This document shows, piece by piece, positions 15,473-22,991 of a stretch of DNA of 64,000 nt. Positions within the stretch are counted from its first letter, which is position 1; each line of letters opens with the position of its first letter. Where the stretch lies: contig NZ_JASLER010000053.1 in the NCBI RefSeq assembly GCF_030151085.1, forward strand, positions 1-64,000, given 5' to 3'. The notes beneath the pieces were generated by a model, which was given only the letters and a program-made list of their open reading frames with translations, was not told the origin of the DNA and searched no databases. This DNA is from Bacteroides sp. (GTDB taxonomy: Bacteria > Bacteroidota > Bacteroidia > Bacteroidales > Bacteroidaceae). The translations under genes and the position numbers were made by a program.

Positions 15473-16063
15473 ATGAAAGCAATCACCATCAAACAACCTT
15501 GGGCATCCTTAATCGTCCACGGCATCAAAGACATCGAGAACCGAACTTGGGCGTGTCCTAAGAAGTATATCGGGCAGAGGGTGCTAATTCATGCCAGCAA
15601 AAGACGAAGATGGGTTGAGCCTCTTTCTATCTTTTCTTTAGCTCAATTTGAGGTTATCCGTGATGATAAAAGATTCATCCGAGGCAGTAATACCAATCCA
15701 CAGGTGATTGATTCCGCCATCATCGGCAGTGTTGAGATAGTAGACTGTGTTATCAATCACCCTTCAATCTGGGCTGAGAAAACAGAAGTAAAGGCAGATG
15801 AACATGGATTACCTTACTATGGGGATAAGACCTATAACTGGGTACTTGCTAATCCCGTACTCTTTGCCAATCCTATACCGGCTAAAGGTAAGTTATCCTT
15901 TTGGGACTATCCCGGTATCAAAGAGGTGAAAATCGAATGCCCTGAATGTGGCAGCATAGAGATAGCAGTTGAAGATTATACTACAGCTCCGTTTCCCACC
16001 TTCTTGCATAGCTGCAATAAGTGCGGTCATGTTATAATGGAAAGCGAATGGGCGATTAAGTAA
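15473..16063 (+). CDS. ASCH-domain protein with zinc ribbon
   Basis: 196 residues. The N-terminal ASCH (PUA-like) domain shows KAITIKQPWASLIVHGIKDIENRTW and LIHASKRRR, followed by IIGSVEIVDC and FANPIPAKGKLSFW. The last 50 residues carry CPECG and CNKCG, a zinc ribbon. ASCH domains bind or process RNA or modified nucleotides; the exact role here is unknown. It is the last gene of its transcript before a spacer and a new promoter. Confidence 0.8.
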   Translation: MKAITIKQPWASLIVHGIKDIENRTWACPKKYIGQRVLIHASKRRRWVEPLSIFSLAQFEVIRDDKRFIRGSNTNPQVIDSAIIGSVEIVDCVINHPSIWAEKTEVKADEHGLPYYGDKTYNWVLANPVLFANPIPAKGKLSFWDYPGIKEVKIECPECGSIEIAVEDYTTAPFPTFLHSCNKCGHVIMESEWAIK

Positions 16064-16123
16064 ATGAGTATGCAAATTACGATTATGCCTTTTGAGACTT
16101 TGTTCATCAGAATCTTAAAATAA
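16064..16123 (+). other. 19-codon ORF after the ASCH gene
   Basis: ATG directly after the ASCH stop (TAAATG), 19 codons ending TAA at 16121-16123. An inner ATG at 16085 has the ACGATT leader seen at other starts. It may be a tiny peptide or a remnant of a longer gene. Weakly supported. Confidence 0.2.
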
Positions 16124-16151
16124 ATTGATAACAACGAATCACCTTTCTTCT

Positions 16152-16159
16152 TACATTTG
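16152..16159 (+). promoter_or_regulatory. -7 box for the gene at 16211
   Basis: TACATTTG fits TAnnTTTG, 51 bases before the ATG. With its own promoter and its own terminator (16979) the gene at 16211 is an independent unit. Confidence 0.5.
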
Positions 16160-16210
16160 TACGAGAGTAAACTTCTACAATAATAATACCAAATTTAAAA
16201 AAAAAAGAAA

Positions 16211-16933
16211 ATGAGAGAATTAACGAAAAAAGAGAAGAAAATCGTAAAGGCTTTAATCGAAAATTATGATCCCGCAAATGGTCTTTCCGTTGGTGATATT
16301 CTTAAAAAAATATACTCCATTAAAAGCTATAAAAAAGTCAAAATTAGTAATGCCGAATTACAGTGTAATGCAATCAAAGACCCCCGTAAAGTTGAAATTG
16401 AATATTATTATAGACCTGGTATCGAATTTAGAAATGATTTTTATGAAGCAATACTACTAATTAATATGCTTCAAAAGGATGGCTATATTGTATTGAGTTT
16501 GGTTATTGAAAATGATGCTATTGGAGATACCAACAAAATAGCTTCCCCTTGTAATCCAATAACAAAAGAGGGGCAATTAAGAATCGAAACTTTTTATAAT
16601 GACTTGGGAGTTGATTTATGGGAAATGTTAAATTGCTGGTTTGTAGTATCAAACTTTTTATTTGATTTCGTGGATAATGATTACCAAACACTGGAACAAA
16701 GAAATTTCAAGGAAGAAAGGAGAGATACAAATACCGAAATTCGGATAGCTTTCCTCGTGGGTCTCTTTGGTATAATATCGAGTATTATATCTATGTGTCA
16801 AGATGTATCTATATCACAAAAGAATATTGATGATATTGTCAAAGCCGTACAAGAAGCTAAGATAGATGTTCCTGATACCATTAAAACTTATATTGTTAAC
16901 GATACTGCGATTAAAATGAAAAGTCCTGAGTAA
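16211..16933 (+). CDS. Unknown protein with one membrane helix, self-contained cargo gene
   Basis: 240 residues. The N-terminal 160 residues are globular (LTKKEKKIVKALIENYDP, YYYRPGIEFRNDFYEAILLINMLQKDGY). One hydrophobic helix at about 178-195 (IRIAFLVGLFGIISSIISMC) is followed by a helical tail. I recognise no family. The shape, soluble sensor-like part plus membrane helix, is seen in abortive-infection effectors, but nothing more specific can be said. AT-rich, with its own promoter and strong terminator. Confidence 0.6.
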   Translation: MRELTKKEKKIVKALIENYDPANGLSVGDILKKIYSIKSYKKVKISNAELQCNAIKDPRKVEIEYYYRPGIEFRNDFYEAILLINMLQKDGYIVLSLVIENDAIGDTNKIASPCNPITKEGQLRIETFYNDLGVDLWEMLNCWFVVSNFLFDFVDNDYQTLEQRNFKEERRDTNTEIRIAFLVGLFGIISSIISMCQDVSISQKNIDDIVKAVQEAKIDVPDTIKTYIVNDTAIKMKSPE

Positions 16934-17276
16934 TCAAATATAGAGTAAAGGAATATTTTTCATCACTAATCATCACCCGGCATTGAATCTCACGGTTCGA
17001 TGCCTTTTTTATTCACCCAGTCCCCACCTAATTAACCCCTTGGTTAGTAATCAGCAAGGTGGGGGCTTTACTTATAAACATAAAAAAAGCCCATCTTCCC
17101 AGACGAGCAATCTTTGTTAACCTTAAATCTAATACTATGAAAAACACATTGCAAAGGTACTGACTTTCGGGACTTCTGCAAATTTTGGAGGTCTACAGAC
17201 CGTTCTTATAACATGGTTTAGCGGAATAATAACTATGTTAACAATTAACATAATCAAATTAATGAATTAACTAATT
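16934..17276 (+). other. Non-coding spacer with hairpins
   Basis: After the terminator at 16979-17010 there is a second structure: CCCCACCT (17022-17029) pairs with AGGTGGGG (17057-17064) and encloses a TAACC/GGTTA stem. An eight-codon ORF (17137-17163, M-K-N-T-L-Q-R-Y) lies in the leader of the gene at 17277. No longer gene is visible. It may be a regulated leader for the late gene block. Confidence 0.35.
16979..17010 (+). terminator. Intrinsic terminator
   Basis: GGCATTGAA, loop TCTCACGG, TTCGATGCC (9 bp with one G-T), then TTTTTT. Ends the transcript of the gene at 16211. Confidence 0.75.
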
Positions 17277-17567
17277 ATGAATAGTAATAAATACCCTCTA
17301 CGCATCGATCATCGTACAGTTATCTACGTCACCAAAGATAAATGTAACCCCGAATACGCAGAGAAGAAGAGAATGCAATTTAATCCTGCACCTGTAATGG
17401 AACATAGAGGAAGTAATTTCCGGGTGTCTATTGATGTTGAAGAATTAAGGACCTTCGTACAAAGCGGTATGCACCTTAAAGAGATCGCTAAGAAGATGGG
17501 AGTGAGTAAGACTACGGTTGAGAAGTATATTAAGAAATATGATTTGAGAAATGAAAAGAAAGAGTGA
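17277..17567 (+). CDS. Homeodomain-like HTH regulator
   Basis: 96 residues. The C-terminal part, LKEIAKKMGVSKTTVEKYIKKYDL, is a resolvase/Psq-like helix-turn-helix. The first half has short strands. First gene after a long spacer, so it may control the following genes. The next gene overlaps its last 17 bases. Confidence 0.65.
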   Translation: MNSNKYPLRIDHRTVIYVTKDKCNPEYAEKKRMQFNPAPVMEHRGSNFRVSIDVEELRTFVQSGMHLKEIAKKMGVSKTTVEKYIKKYDLRNEKKE

Positions 17568-17727
17568 GTACAACAAGGCTGTTAAGATGGCTTTGAAAGT
17601 AGAGTTCCTTACAAACCGTGAGGAACTCTTTTTATATGTCGGTGCTCTCTATTCTGCAATGATGTGGGGTAGAGAAATTGATGAAAAGAACCAGGCTATC
17701 CAAGAAAGGGATAAGTCTTTAAAATAG
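17551..17727 (+). CDS. 58-residue phage protein
   Basis: ATG at 17551 inside the end of the HTH gene. Helical, KRKSEYNKAVKMALKVEFL then LYVGALYSAMMWGREIDE. Overlap with the regulator suggests co-translation. Family not recognised. Confidence 0.5.
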   Translation: MKRKSEYNKAVKMALKVEFLTNREELFLYVGALYSAMMWGREIDEKNQAIQERDKSLK

Positions 17728-17822
17728 AAAAGGAAGAACGAGCCCGCACGACCAAGCTTATGTCCTTCCTTCTTACACGATTATGATACAAATATACTAT
17801 TTACTTTTAAATTAATCGTGTT

Positions 17823-18260
17823 ATGGTGAAAGAATTTTCAGTAGTTTCAGAGCTTAAAACAATACGTGAACAGAAATCAAGACTAACAGAGAGGGAACAG
17901 GAGTTATCATCTCCTTTACTGGAGGAGTCCGAGCTTATCCCGGTTGTATATGAATGGTTTAAAGAGATACTTGCCGAAATGGATTTTCCACCTATGGCAG
18001 ACAGTCCCCATCAAAGAAAGAAATTCCTTTTCATCGCCCTATTCTTATTTGCTCCCAGTGTGTTGGCAGGCGGTCGTATGCCTAATGGAGTGAGAAAGGT
18101 GCTTGAAGAGGTATTCCCCAATGTCCGACCTTGTACAATATCGAACAATATAGCAGATGTTTCTTTTCTCTATCAACAATATAAGGACTTCCGACAAGAT
18201 ATAGAGTATCTTTACACCGAAATAATAAATCGTTTGAAATTCAAAGGGCTAATCAATTAG
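17823..18260 (+). CDS. Phage protein, unknown
   Basis: 145 residues. The N-terminus is a coiled-coil-like helix (SELKTIREQKSRLTEREQEL), followed by FLFIALFLFAPSVLAGGRMPNGVRKVLEEVF and a helical end. The hydrophobic stretch is embedded and probably not a membrane helix. Seen next to packaging genes in Bacteroides phages; no function known to me. The shared terminator at 18285 follows. Confidence 0.55.
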   Translation: MVKEFSVVSELKTIREQKSRLTEREQELSSPLLEESELIPVVYEWFKEILAEMDFPPMADSPHQRKKFLFIALFLFAPSVLAGGRMPNGVRKVLEEVFPNVRPCTISNNIADVSFLYQQYKDFRQDIEYLYTEIINRLKFKGLIN

Positions 18261-18284
18261 AAGGTGCTACCATAGCACGAAAAA

Positions 18285-18316
18285 GAAAGCCGGGGTTTAT
18301 GGCCCCGGCTTTCTTA
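18285..18316. terminator. Bidirectional terminator
   Basis: GAAAGCCGGGG (18285-18295) and CCCCGGCTTTC (18303-18313) form an 11-bp perfect stem with a 7-base loop, flanked by A-rich sequence on one side and a short T-rich run on the other. It separates the convergent genes ending at 18260 (+) and 18314 (-). Confidence 0.8.
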
Positions 18317-19060
18317 GAAGTCTTCTTTGATGCGTTCCATCGAAATTATTCGAGTTGTCAATAATGATACGTCATTATTGGGAAAGTTTCCTTTTATCTT
18401 TTCTATTTCTCTTTTAATCTCAAGTATTTCTTGCTCTTTTGATACGATAATATAGTTTATATGTTTAGGCTCAAATTTCAAACCATAATCTTTTATTGAG
18501 TTGTTTAATTCTTGAATTTGCCCCGGAAAGAAGGCTGTTGCAAACTCAAAGAGTGGTTCATTTTCTTTCTTAGGAACATATCTCCACTCTCTTTCATCAT
18601 AATACCGTTTGATTATATCTATGTATTGATTTTTATCATATCTAATTCCCTCATACGGTTTTATATAGGCATATTGGTACAACAAGTTGTTTATAATAGC
18701 TTGTAATTCAGAGAAGTTTTCTACGCTATTCCTCTTTTCGATTAATTGTTCAAAACTGTTCTTTAAGGTGTCAATTAGTTCAACTTCTTTATTGACATAA
18801 AGCACAGGGTTTAAATTATTTCTTATTGCCCATTCTTTGGTCAGACCTATTGCATATTCTCCATACCAATAAGCGTGTTCCTCTATTTGAGACAGTGGTA
18901 TATCACAAAAACAAACCATTGGAACTTTCCATCTTTTGCTTTCTACCAGATAGTTTTCTTCAGTACAATAACTTGGTCTGAAATCGCTCTTTAAAATATT
19001 GATTAAAGTTTCTTTGCTTTTTGTGAAATGAAACAAAGTATTTGCACTAAGTGTATTCAT
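18314..19060 (-). CDS. AbiGi-like abortive phage resistance protein
   Basis: 248 residues. LSANTLFHFTKSKETLINILKSDFRPSY followed by VPMVCFCDIPLSQIEEHAYWYGEYAIGLTKEW (46-77) and the end YDEREWRYVP match the AbiGi family named after the lactococcal AbiG system. Its ATG overlaps the stop of the HTH gene upstream (ATGA), giving a two-gene minus-strand operon bounded by a terminator on one side and an operator region on the other. A phage-exclusion role is likely; the mechanism is not known. Confidence 0.75.
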   Translation of the reverse strand: MNTLSANTLFHFTKSKETLINILKSDFRPSYCTEENYLVESKRWKVPMVCFCDIPLSQIEEHAYWYGEYAIGLTKEWAIRNNLNPVLYVNKEVELIDTLKNSFEQLIEKRNSVENFSELQAIINNLLYQYAYIKPYEGIRYDKNQYIDIIKRYYDEREWRYVPKKENEPLFEFATAFFPGQIQELNNSIKDYGLKFEPKHINYIIVSKEQEILEIKREIEKIKGNFPNNDVSLLTTRIISMERIKEDF

Positions 19061-19314
19061 TTAGATTCTCCTTTCTCTATCTTGATTTTACCTCCGCAGT
19101 GAGGACAAGTGATAGTATTTTCGTCTTTCTCCCTTTCTCTCTCGAATAAATCGACAATATCCACATCTAAAGCTGATGCAATGACATTAAGTTTACCGAT
19201 AGTTGGATTACCGGATGCGCAAGCGTATAGGGCTTGATAGGTTATACCGATACTGGTAGCCAATTCTTGCATGGTCATACCTTTCTCTTTGCAGATTTCT
19301 TGTATTCTTAGCAT
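19057..19314 (-). CDS. XRE-type HTH regulator with zinc knuckle
   Basis: 85 residues from the ATG at 19312-19314. XRE helix-turn-helix at about 5-58 (GMTMQELATSIGITYQALYACASGNPTIGKLNVIASAL). A CPHCGG knuckle (70-75) ends the protein. It lies between four identical-format palindromes and the AbiGi-like gene, so it most likely autoregulates the operon. Upstream in-frame codons to 19551 run through the operator DNA and are not coding. Confidence 0.8.
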   Translation of the reverse strand: MLRIQEICKEKGMTMQELATSIGITYQALYACASGNPTIGKLNVIASALDVDIVDLFEREREKDENTITCPHCGGKIKIEKGESK

Positions 19315-19319
19315 AATAT

Positions 19320-19479
19320 TCAAATTATAGTTTGATGCAAAGATAGGAACTATTTTCAAACTATATATAGAATAATAAATAAATAATTCAAAAAATAATT
19401 TGAAAAAATATAGAATAAGATTTGTTTTATTCAAATTAAAGTTTGATATTTGCATTATAATAATCAAAATAGAATTTGA
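19320..19479. promoter_or_regulatory. Four operator palindromes TCAAA-N6-TTTGA
   Basis: Exact TCAAA-N6-TTTGA occurs at 19320-19335, 19388-19403, 19431-19446 and 19464-19479, with a half site near 19356. The region is very AT-rich and lies upstream of both the XRE/AbiGi operon (-) and the gene at 19502 (+). Best read as binding sites for the XRE protein. Binding itself is inferred. Confidence 0.7.
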
Positions 19480-19501
19480 ATAACTAATAAGATATATGAT
19501 T

Positions 19502-19777
19502 ATGAAAATTATTAATGGCTCAAATTTCGATAGCATCAATATAGGTGACATTATTGTATCGATAGCTATCTGTAGTAAAGGTACTCAAGACATTATTGAA
19601 ATTAAGGATTCAGTAAGTGAGGCAAAATCGTTTGTTAAAGAAGAAAATTACAATGATCTTGTTGATTATTGGTATTTAGCTGCTGAAGCAATAAATGAAG
19701 ATGGTGATACTAATCCTGCTTTTTGGGGCAAATCTCGTAATGAGGCTATTTCTAGACTAAAAAGAGTATTAAAGTAA
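19502..19777 (+). CDS. Small acidic phage protein
   Basis: 91 residues from the ATG at 19502; an ATG two codons upstream (19496) is possible. GATT precedes the chosen ATG as in other starts here. Sequence includes KDSVSEAKSFVKEENYNDLVDYWYLAAEAINEDGD. No family recognised. It shares its upstream region with the AbiGi operon operators, so it could respond to the same regulator. Confidence 0.5.
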   Translation: MKIINGSNFDSINIGDIIVSIAICSKGTQDIIEIKDSVSEAKSFVKEENYNDLVDYWYLAAEAINEDGDTNPAFWGKSRNEAISRLKRVLK

Positions 19778-19791
19778 TTAAATATACAATT

Positions 19792-20079
19792 ATGAAGAAG
19801 TATAATTCAAAAGGCGAATTAGTCGCAGAAGGTTGCTTAGTACCCAATCCTAATTTCATCCCTAAAGGCGATTATAAAGAAACAGAGTTAGACAAATATA
19901 AACGTAGCGTTGATTTTCTGCTTGTATCAGTAGGTAACAGGTATGAGATACGTTTCAATAAACCTATTACACTCAAAGAAACACGTTCTATTAAACACAT
20001 GGGCGGTAATGGCTATCTTGTTACAGAAAAAACCTTAGAGAGCCTGAAAAAGCAATATACACACGCTTGTGACTTTTAA
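19792..20079 (+). CDS. Small phage protein, unknown
   Basis: 95 residues. KKYNSKGELVAEGCLVPNPNFIPKGDYKETELDKYKR, then FLLVSVGNRYEIRFNKPITLKETRSIKHMGGNGYLV. Looks like a small beta-rich domain. The start follows ACAATT, a variant of the recurring leader. No function known. Confidence 0.5.
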   Translation: MKKYNSKGELVAEGCLVPNPNFIPKGDYKETELDKYKRSVDFLLVSVGNRYEIRFNKPITLKETRSIKHMGGNGYLVTEKTLESLKKQYTHACDF

Positions 20080-20091
20080 AACGATACGATT

Positions 20092-20292
20092 ATGAAGACA
20101 AATGAAATTATAGTTGGTTTGAGATACAGAATTTCTGGCGATTTGGCTAATGGTCATTATGCAGATGTACACCTTGTGTAACCCATGATGATGTAGTGCG
20201 AGTAATTAAGAGAGTTACAGAAACTCACATTGTTTGCGAATGTGACCGTAAATTTATAATTAACGATAATCTCAAGATAGAGAATTTTTAAG
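20092..20292 (+). pseudogene. Small phage gene with a frameshift
   Basis: ATG at 20092 (ACGATT leader) reads KTNEIIVGLRYRISGDLANGHYADVHLV and stops at 20179-20181. The continuation (THDDVVRVIKRVTETHIVCECDRKFIINDNLKIENF) is open in the -1 frame from about 20178 to 20292. Together they give a single 66-residue small-domain protein typical of Bacteroides phages. One missing base explains it; no classic slippery heptamer is visible. Confidence 0.5.
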
Positions 20293-20332
20293 TTTAACCG
20301 GTAGGGCGAAAGCCCTACATAATACATACGTT

Positions 20333-20533
20333 ATGAAATTGAATAAAACAGAAACAGAACTTTTACTTGCAATTATCACAGGTAGCGTTAATCGTGATTG
20401 GTATAAAATGCAAGGCAAACGCTACGATGAAGCAAAAGATAGTCTTAAAGCAAAAGGATTTCTAAGAAGTAATCAACGTGGCATATTGGAATTAAATTTA
20501 TCTGATGGTTATTTAAAACAAATAGGTTACTAA
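20333..20533 (+). CDS. Small winged-helix-like protein
   Basis: 66 residues. Helix-rich start (LNKTETELLLAIITGSV), then YDEAKDSLKAKGFLRSNQRGILELNLSDGY, compatible with a compact winged helix. No family recognised. It is followed by a hairpin and the tRNA gene at 20672. Confidence 0.45.
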   Translation: MKLNKTETELLLAIITGSVNRDWYKMQGKRYDEAKDSLKAKGFLRSNQRGILELNLSDGYLKQIGY

Positions 20534-20671
20534 TCCGGTAGCCCCATCACTGAAACAATGCAGAGAAGAATGTGACATTTGGCTAAAAAGCAAACATTCG
20601 GCTGATTGTTCGTCTTGAACTATGAAGATATTTCGTTATCTTTGGTTGTGGTAGTACCTTTGGGGTACTAT

Positions 20672-20745
20672 CGCGGGGTAGAGCAGTTGGTCAGCTCGCT
20701 ACTTTGACTTGGTAGAGGTCGGTGATTCGAATTCATCCCCCGCAA
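20672..20745 (+). tRNA. tRNA-Val(GAC)-like gene
   Basis: Full cloverleaf in 74 nt: acceptor CGCGGGG/CCCCGCA (first pair C-A mismatched), TA, D stem GAGC/GCTC with GG in the loop, anticodon stem CTACT/GGTAG with loop TTGACTT (anticodon GAC, U33 present), 5-base variable loop, T stem GGTGA/TCATC with loop TTCGAAT, discriminator A. CCA is not encoded. The best of the tRNA-like elements in this phage; decoding of valine is predicted from the anticodon only. Confidence 0.7.
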
Positions 20746-20777
20746 CTACGATTATTAATTTTAAAAATGACACGATT

Positions 20778-21167
20778 ATGAACATTTTGACGCTTAGTAT
20801 TAAGCAAAAGTATTTTGATGAAATCTTAGCAGGTACAAAAACGCACGAATACCGTGAGATCAGGCCAACCAACGCTAAGAAGTATATTACTTACTTATGT
20901 GGTGGCAAAGAGTACCAGGTAGATGAAGAATTACCAGAAGAAGGTGATGTAGAATTAAAGCCCATCAAGTACGATGCTATCAAACTTCTTACGGGTGAAT
21001 ATAAAGGCAAGCGCCCTTATATAATCATAGAGATTAAAGAAACAGAAGCAGTACTTCTCACCGATGATGAAGGTAATGATATTGTCTATGAGTATCAAGG
21101 CGAAGAATACCTTGCTGCACAAATGGATTACACATTAGGTAAGATATTAGAGAAACATATAGACTGA
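20778..21167 (+). CDS. ASCH-domain protein
   Basis: 129 residues from the ATG at 20778, which carries the ACACGATT leader. NILTLSIKQKYFDEILAGTKTHEYREIRP is the typical beginning of short ASCH (PUA-like) proteins; YDAIKLLTGEYKGKRPYIIIEIKE forms the core strands. Second ASCH gene of the phage after 15473. Likely binds RNA or modified bases. It begins 32 bases after the tRNA. Confidence 0.75.
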   Translation: MNILTLSIKQKYFDEILAGTKTHEYREIRPTNAKKYITYLCGGKEYQVDEELPEEGDVELKPIKYDAIKLLTGEYKGKRPYIIIEIKETEAVLLTDDEGNDIVYEYQGEEYLAAQMDYTLGKILEKHID

Positions 21168-21194
21168 TTGTTTAATTTAAAATTTGAAAGCTGA

Positions 21195-21365
21195 GTCGCA
21201 AGAAGAATAAACAGAGTAGCCGGTCCCCGTCGAAACATGAACGGTGCTGGTGCCGGTGGTAGATTAGTAGCAAGAAGAGGTGGTGCAGCAGGCACATCTC
21301 AATTGGGTTCACGCAGACAACGTTATAGTGACGTTCGTATTGCTTATGGTTTATCTGGTGGTTAA
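21195..21365 (+). CDS. Arg/Gly-rich ORF without a canonical start codon (A)
   Basis: Open from the GTC at 21195, directly after an in-frame TGA, to 21365; 56 residues of basic, glycine-rich sequence (ARRINRVAGPRRNMNGAGAGGR) ending YGLSGG. The first ATG is internal at 21237. It packs exactly between two genes (stop 2 bases before the next ATG). The 5' boundary AGCTGAGTC is the same as in the ORF at 22045. Real coding is likely; the start is unresolved. Confidence 0.45.
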   Translation, partial: VARRINRVAGPRRNMNGAGAGGRLVARRGGAAGTSQLGSRRQRYSDVRIAYGLSGG

Positions 21366-21367
21366 CC

Positions 21368-22036
21368 ATGAATAGGATAGAACAAGCGAACCAATGCATA
21401 GACCTCATTCGAGTAAAATCGAGTGAGGCTATATTGTTTTGTAGCCTTGGCAAAGATTCATTGGTTCTGCTTGATTTAATCTATCCGAAGTTTGACCGGA
21501 TCGTATGTGTGTTTATGTACTTTGTTGAAGGATTAGAACACATTGAACGATGGGTAAATTGGACGAAAGCAAAGTATCCGAAGATTGAGTTCGTTCAGGT
21601 CCCGCATTGGAACTTGACTTATATTCTTCGAGGTGGTATGTATTGCGTAGCGAATCCCAAAGTAAAGTTACTGAAGCTTGTCGATGTGGTTGAGTCTATG
21701 CGATTGACGTATGACATTCACTATGTGTTTTTAGGTATGAAGAAAGCCGACAGCATGAATAGGCGGTTGATGCTGAAATGGTACTCCAACTATGAAAATA
21801 ACGGTTTGTGTTATCCGCTTGCTGATTGGTCACAGAGAGATATTCTTGCCTATATGAAACAAAAAGGATTGCCCGAACCGGTTAGATACTCTGCAAAGGC
21901 TTCCGGTGGTGTTGGTTTCAATCTTGATTGCTTTCTGTGGCTTCGTGAGAACTATCCGGGTGATTTGAGAAGAATAATCAAAGCTTTTCCAATGAGTGAA
22001 AGAATTTTATTTGAATATGATAACCATAAAAATTAA
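21368..22036 (+). CDS. PAPS reductase-family protein (IbrA-like)
   Basis: 222 residues. The PP-loop is CSLGKDS (25-31), a variant of SGGKDS, followed by IVCVFMYFVEGLEHIERWVNW and NGLCYPLADWSQRDILAYMKQKGLP. This fits the phage PAPS reductase-like group, which adenylates or moves sulfur rather than reducing PAPS. The gene is two before a ParB-like gene; that pair (IbrA/IbrB type) is common in phages and may modify nucleic acid or regulate transcription. Exact reaction unknown. Confidence 0.8.
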   Translation: MNRIEQANQCIDLIRVKSSEAILFCSLGKDSLVLLDLIYPKFDRIVCVFMYFVEGLEHIERWVNWTKAKYPKIEFVQVPHWNLTYILRGGMYCVANPKVKLLKLVDVVESMRLTYDIHYVFLGMKKADSMNRRLMLKWYSNYENNGLCYPLADWSQRDILAYMKQKGLPEPVRYSAKASGGVGFNLDCFLWLRENYPGDLRRIIKAFPMSERILFEYDNHKN

Positions 22037-22044
22037 TTAGCTGA

Positions 22045-22248
22045 GTCAGAAAGAAAACTAAATCGGGTTGGGATATTGCTCGACAAGCAGCAAGCATTGC
22101 GGAAAGACGTTACGGTAACAATGCGAGTAAACCTAATAATCTTGTGAATAGGATTCAGGGGAGGTATTTGAGCAACTTTAATAAGAGCGGTACGAGTTGG
22201 GGAAATCAAGTGTCTCGTAGATTCTATATGGGATTGAATGGTGGATAG
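22045..22248 (+). CDS. Basic ORF without a canonical start codon (B)
   Basis: Open from the GTC at 22045, directly after an in-frame TGA, to 22248; 67 residues (RKKTKSGWDIARQAASIAERRYG and on) ending YMGLNGG. The only ATG is six codons from the end. It fills the space between the PAPS reductase-like and ParB genes and overlaps the ParB start. The shared 9-base boundary AGCTGAGTC with ORF A, and the same GL-x-GG end, argue against chance. Confidence 0.45.
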   Translation, partial: VRKKTKSGWDIARQAASIAERRYGNNASKPNNLVNRIQGRYLSNFNKSGTSWGNQVSRRFYMGLNGG

Positions 22249-22249
22249 T

Positions 22250-22990
22250 ATGGAACTAAGTAAATACATAAAATCCCAAAGCGTAGAGGTGGACCGTAGT
22301 CAAATACACTTTGCCTCCTACAATCCCCGTACCTTATCCGAAAATGAAAAGAAAACTCTCAAACGAGGAATAAAGAAATTCGGATTGGTTGGAGGAATTG
22401 TGGTAAACAAACGTACCGGTATGACAGTAGTAAGCGGACACCAGCGATTAACAGTCATGGATGAACTGAATAAGTTCCCGGAGAACGATTACGCCATCCG
22501 TATAGATTTGATAGACGTAGACGAAAAGCAGGAGAAAGAGTTGAACATCCTGATGAATAATCCGAATGCTCAGGGTAAATGGGACTACGATGCTCTTGCT
22601 TCCCTTGTTCCTGATATTGACTGGAAAGATGCCGGACTGACGGATGTCGATTTGAATCTGATCGGATGTGACTATCTTCTGAAGACCGAAGAAGAAAACT
22701 CTATCGCTGATGCTTTGGATGATATGATGTCCCCTGTTACCGAGCAGAAAGAAGCCGACAAAGCAGCTAAACAGTTAGAGCGTGCCGAGAAGGTCGCTCA
22801 CATGAAAGAAGTCAAGCAACAAGTAAAGGAGAATGCACAAAAGACAGCCGAAGATATGGATGCTTATGTGATGCTCTCTTTCGATACCTATGAAGCAAAA
22901 GCGGCTTTCATGAAGAGGTTCGGGTATGAACGAGAGATGAAGTTTATTAAGGGGGAAGTATTCTCCGACCAAGTAGAAAGGGTAGATTGA
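22250..22990 (+). CDS. ParB/sulfiredoxin-domain protein (IbrB-like)
   Basis: 246 residues from the ATG at 22250; 22238 is an alternative. YNPRTLS (24-30) and VVSGHQRL (60-67) are the signature of the ParB/Srx fold. The C-terminal half (about 150-246) is a charged helix with repeated Lys/Glu and a small end domain. Partner of the PAPS reductase-like gene just upstream. In phages these pairs sit before terminase, as here. Possible role in DNA modification or control of packaging; inferred. Confidence 0.8.
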   Translation: MELSKYIKSQSVEVDRSQIHFASYNPRTLSENEKKTLKRGIKKFGLVGGIVVNKRTGMTVVSGHQRLTVMDELNKFPENDYAIRIDLIDVDEKQEKELNILMNNPNAQGKWDYDALASLVPDIDWKDAGLTDVDLNLIGCDYLLKTEEENSIADALDDMMSPVTEQKEADKAAKQLERAEKVAHMKEVKQQVKENAQKTAEDMDAYVMLSFDTYEAKAAFMKRFGYEREMKFIKGEVFSDQVERVD

Positions 22991-22991
22991 T

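Noticed and set aside
16979..17064. tRNA-like element (TTCGA in a stem context)
   Set aside because: The TTCGA is part of a 9-bp terminator stem followed by TTTTTT; no acceptor helix.
19315..19551. 79-residue hydrophobic extension of the XRE regulator
   Set aside because: It runs through the four operator palindromes and AT-rich DNA; the ATG at 19314 begins the HTH properly.
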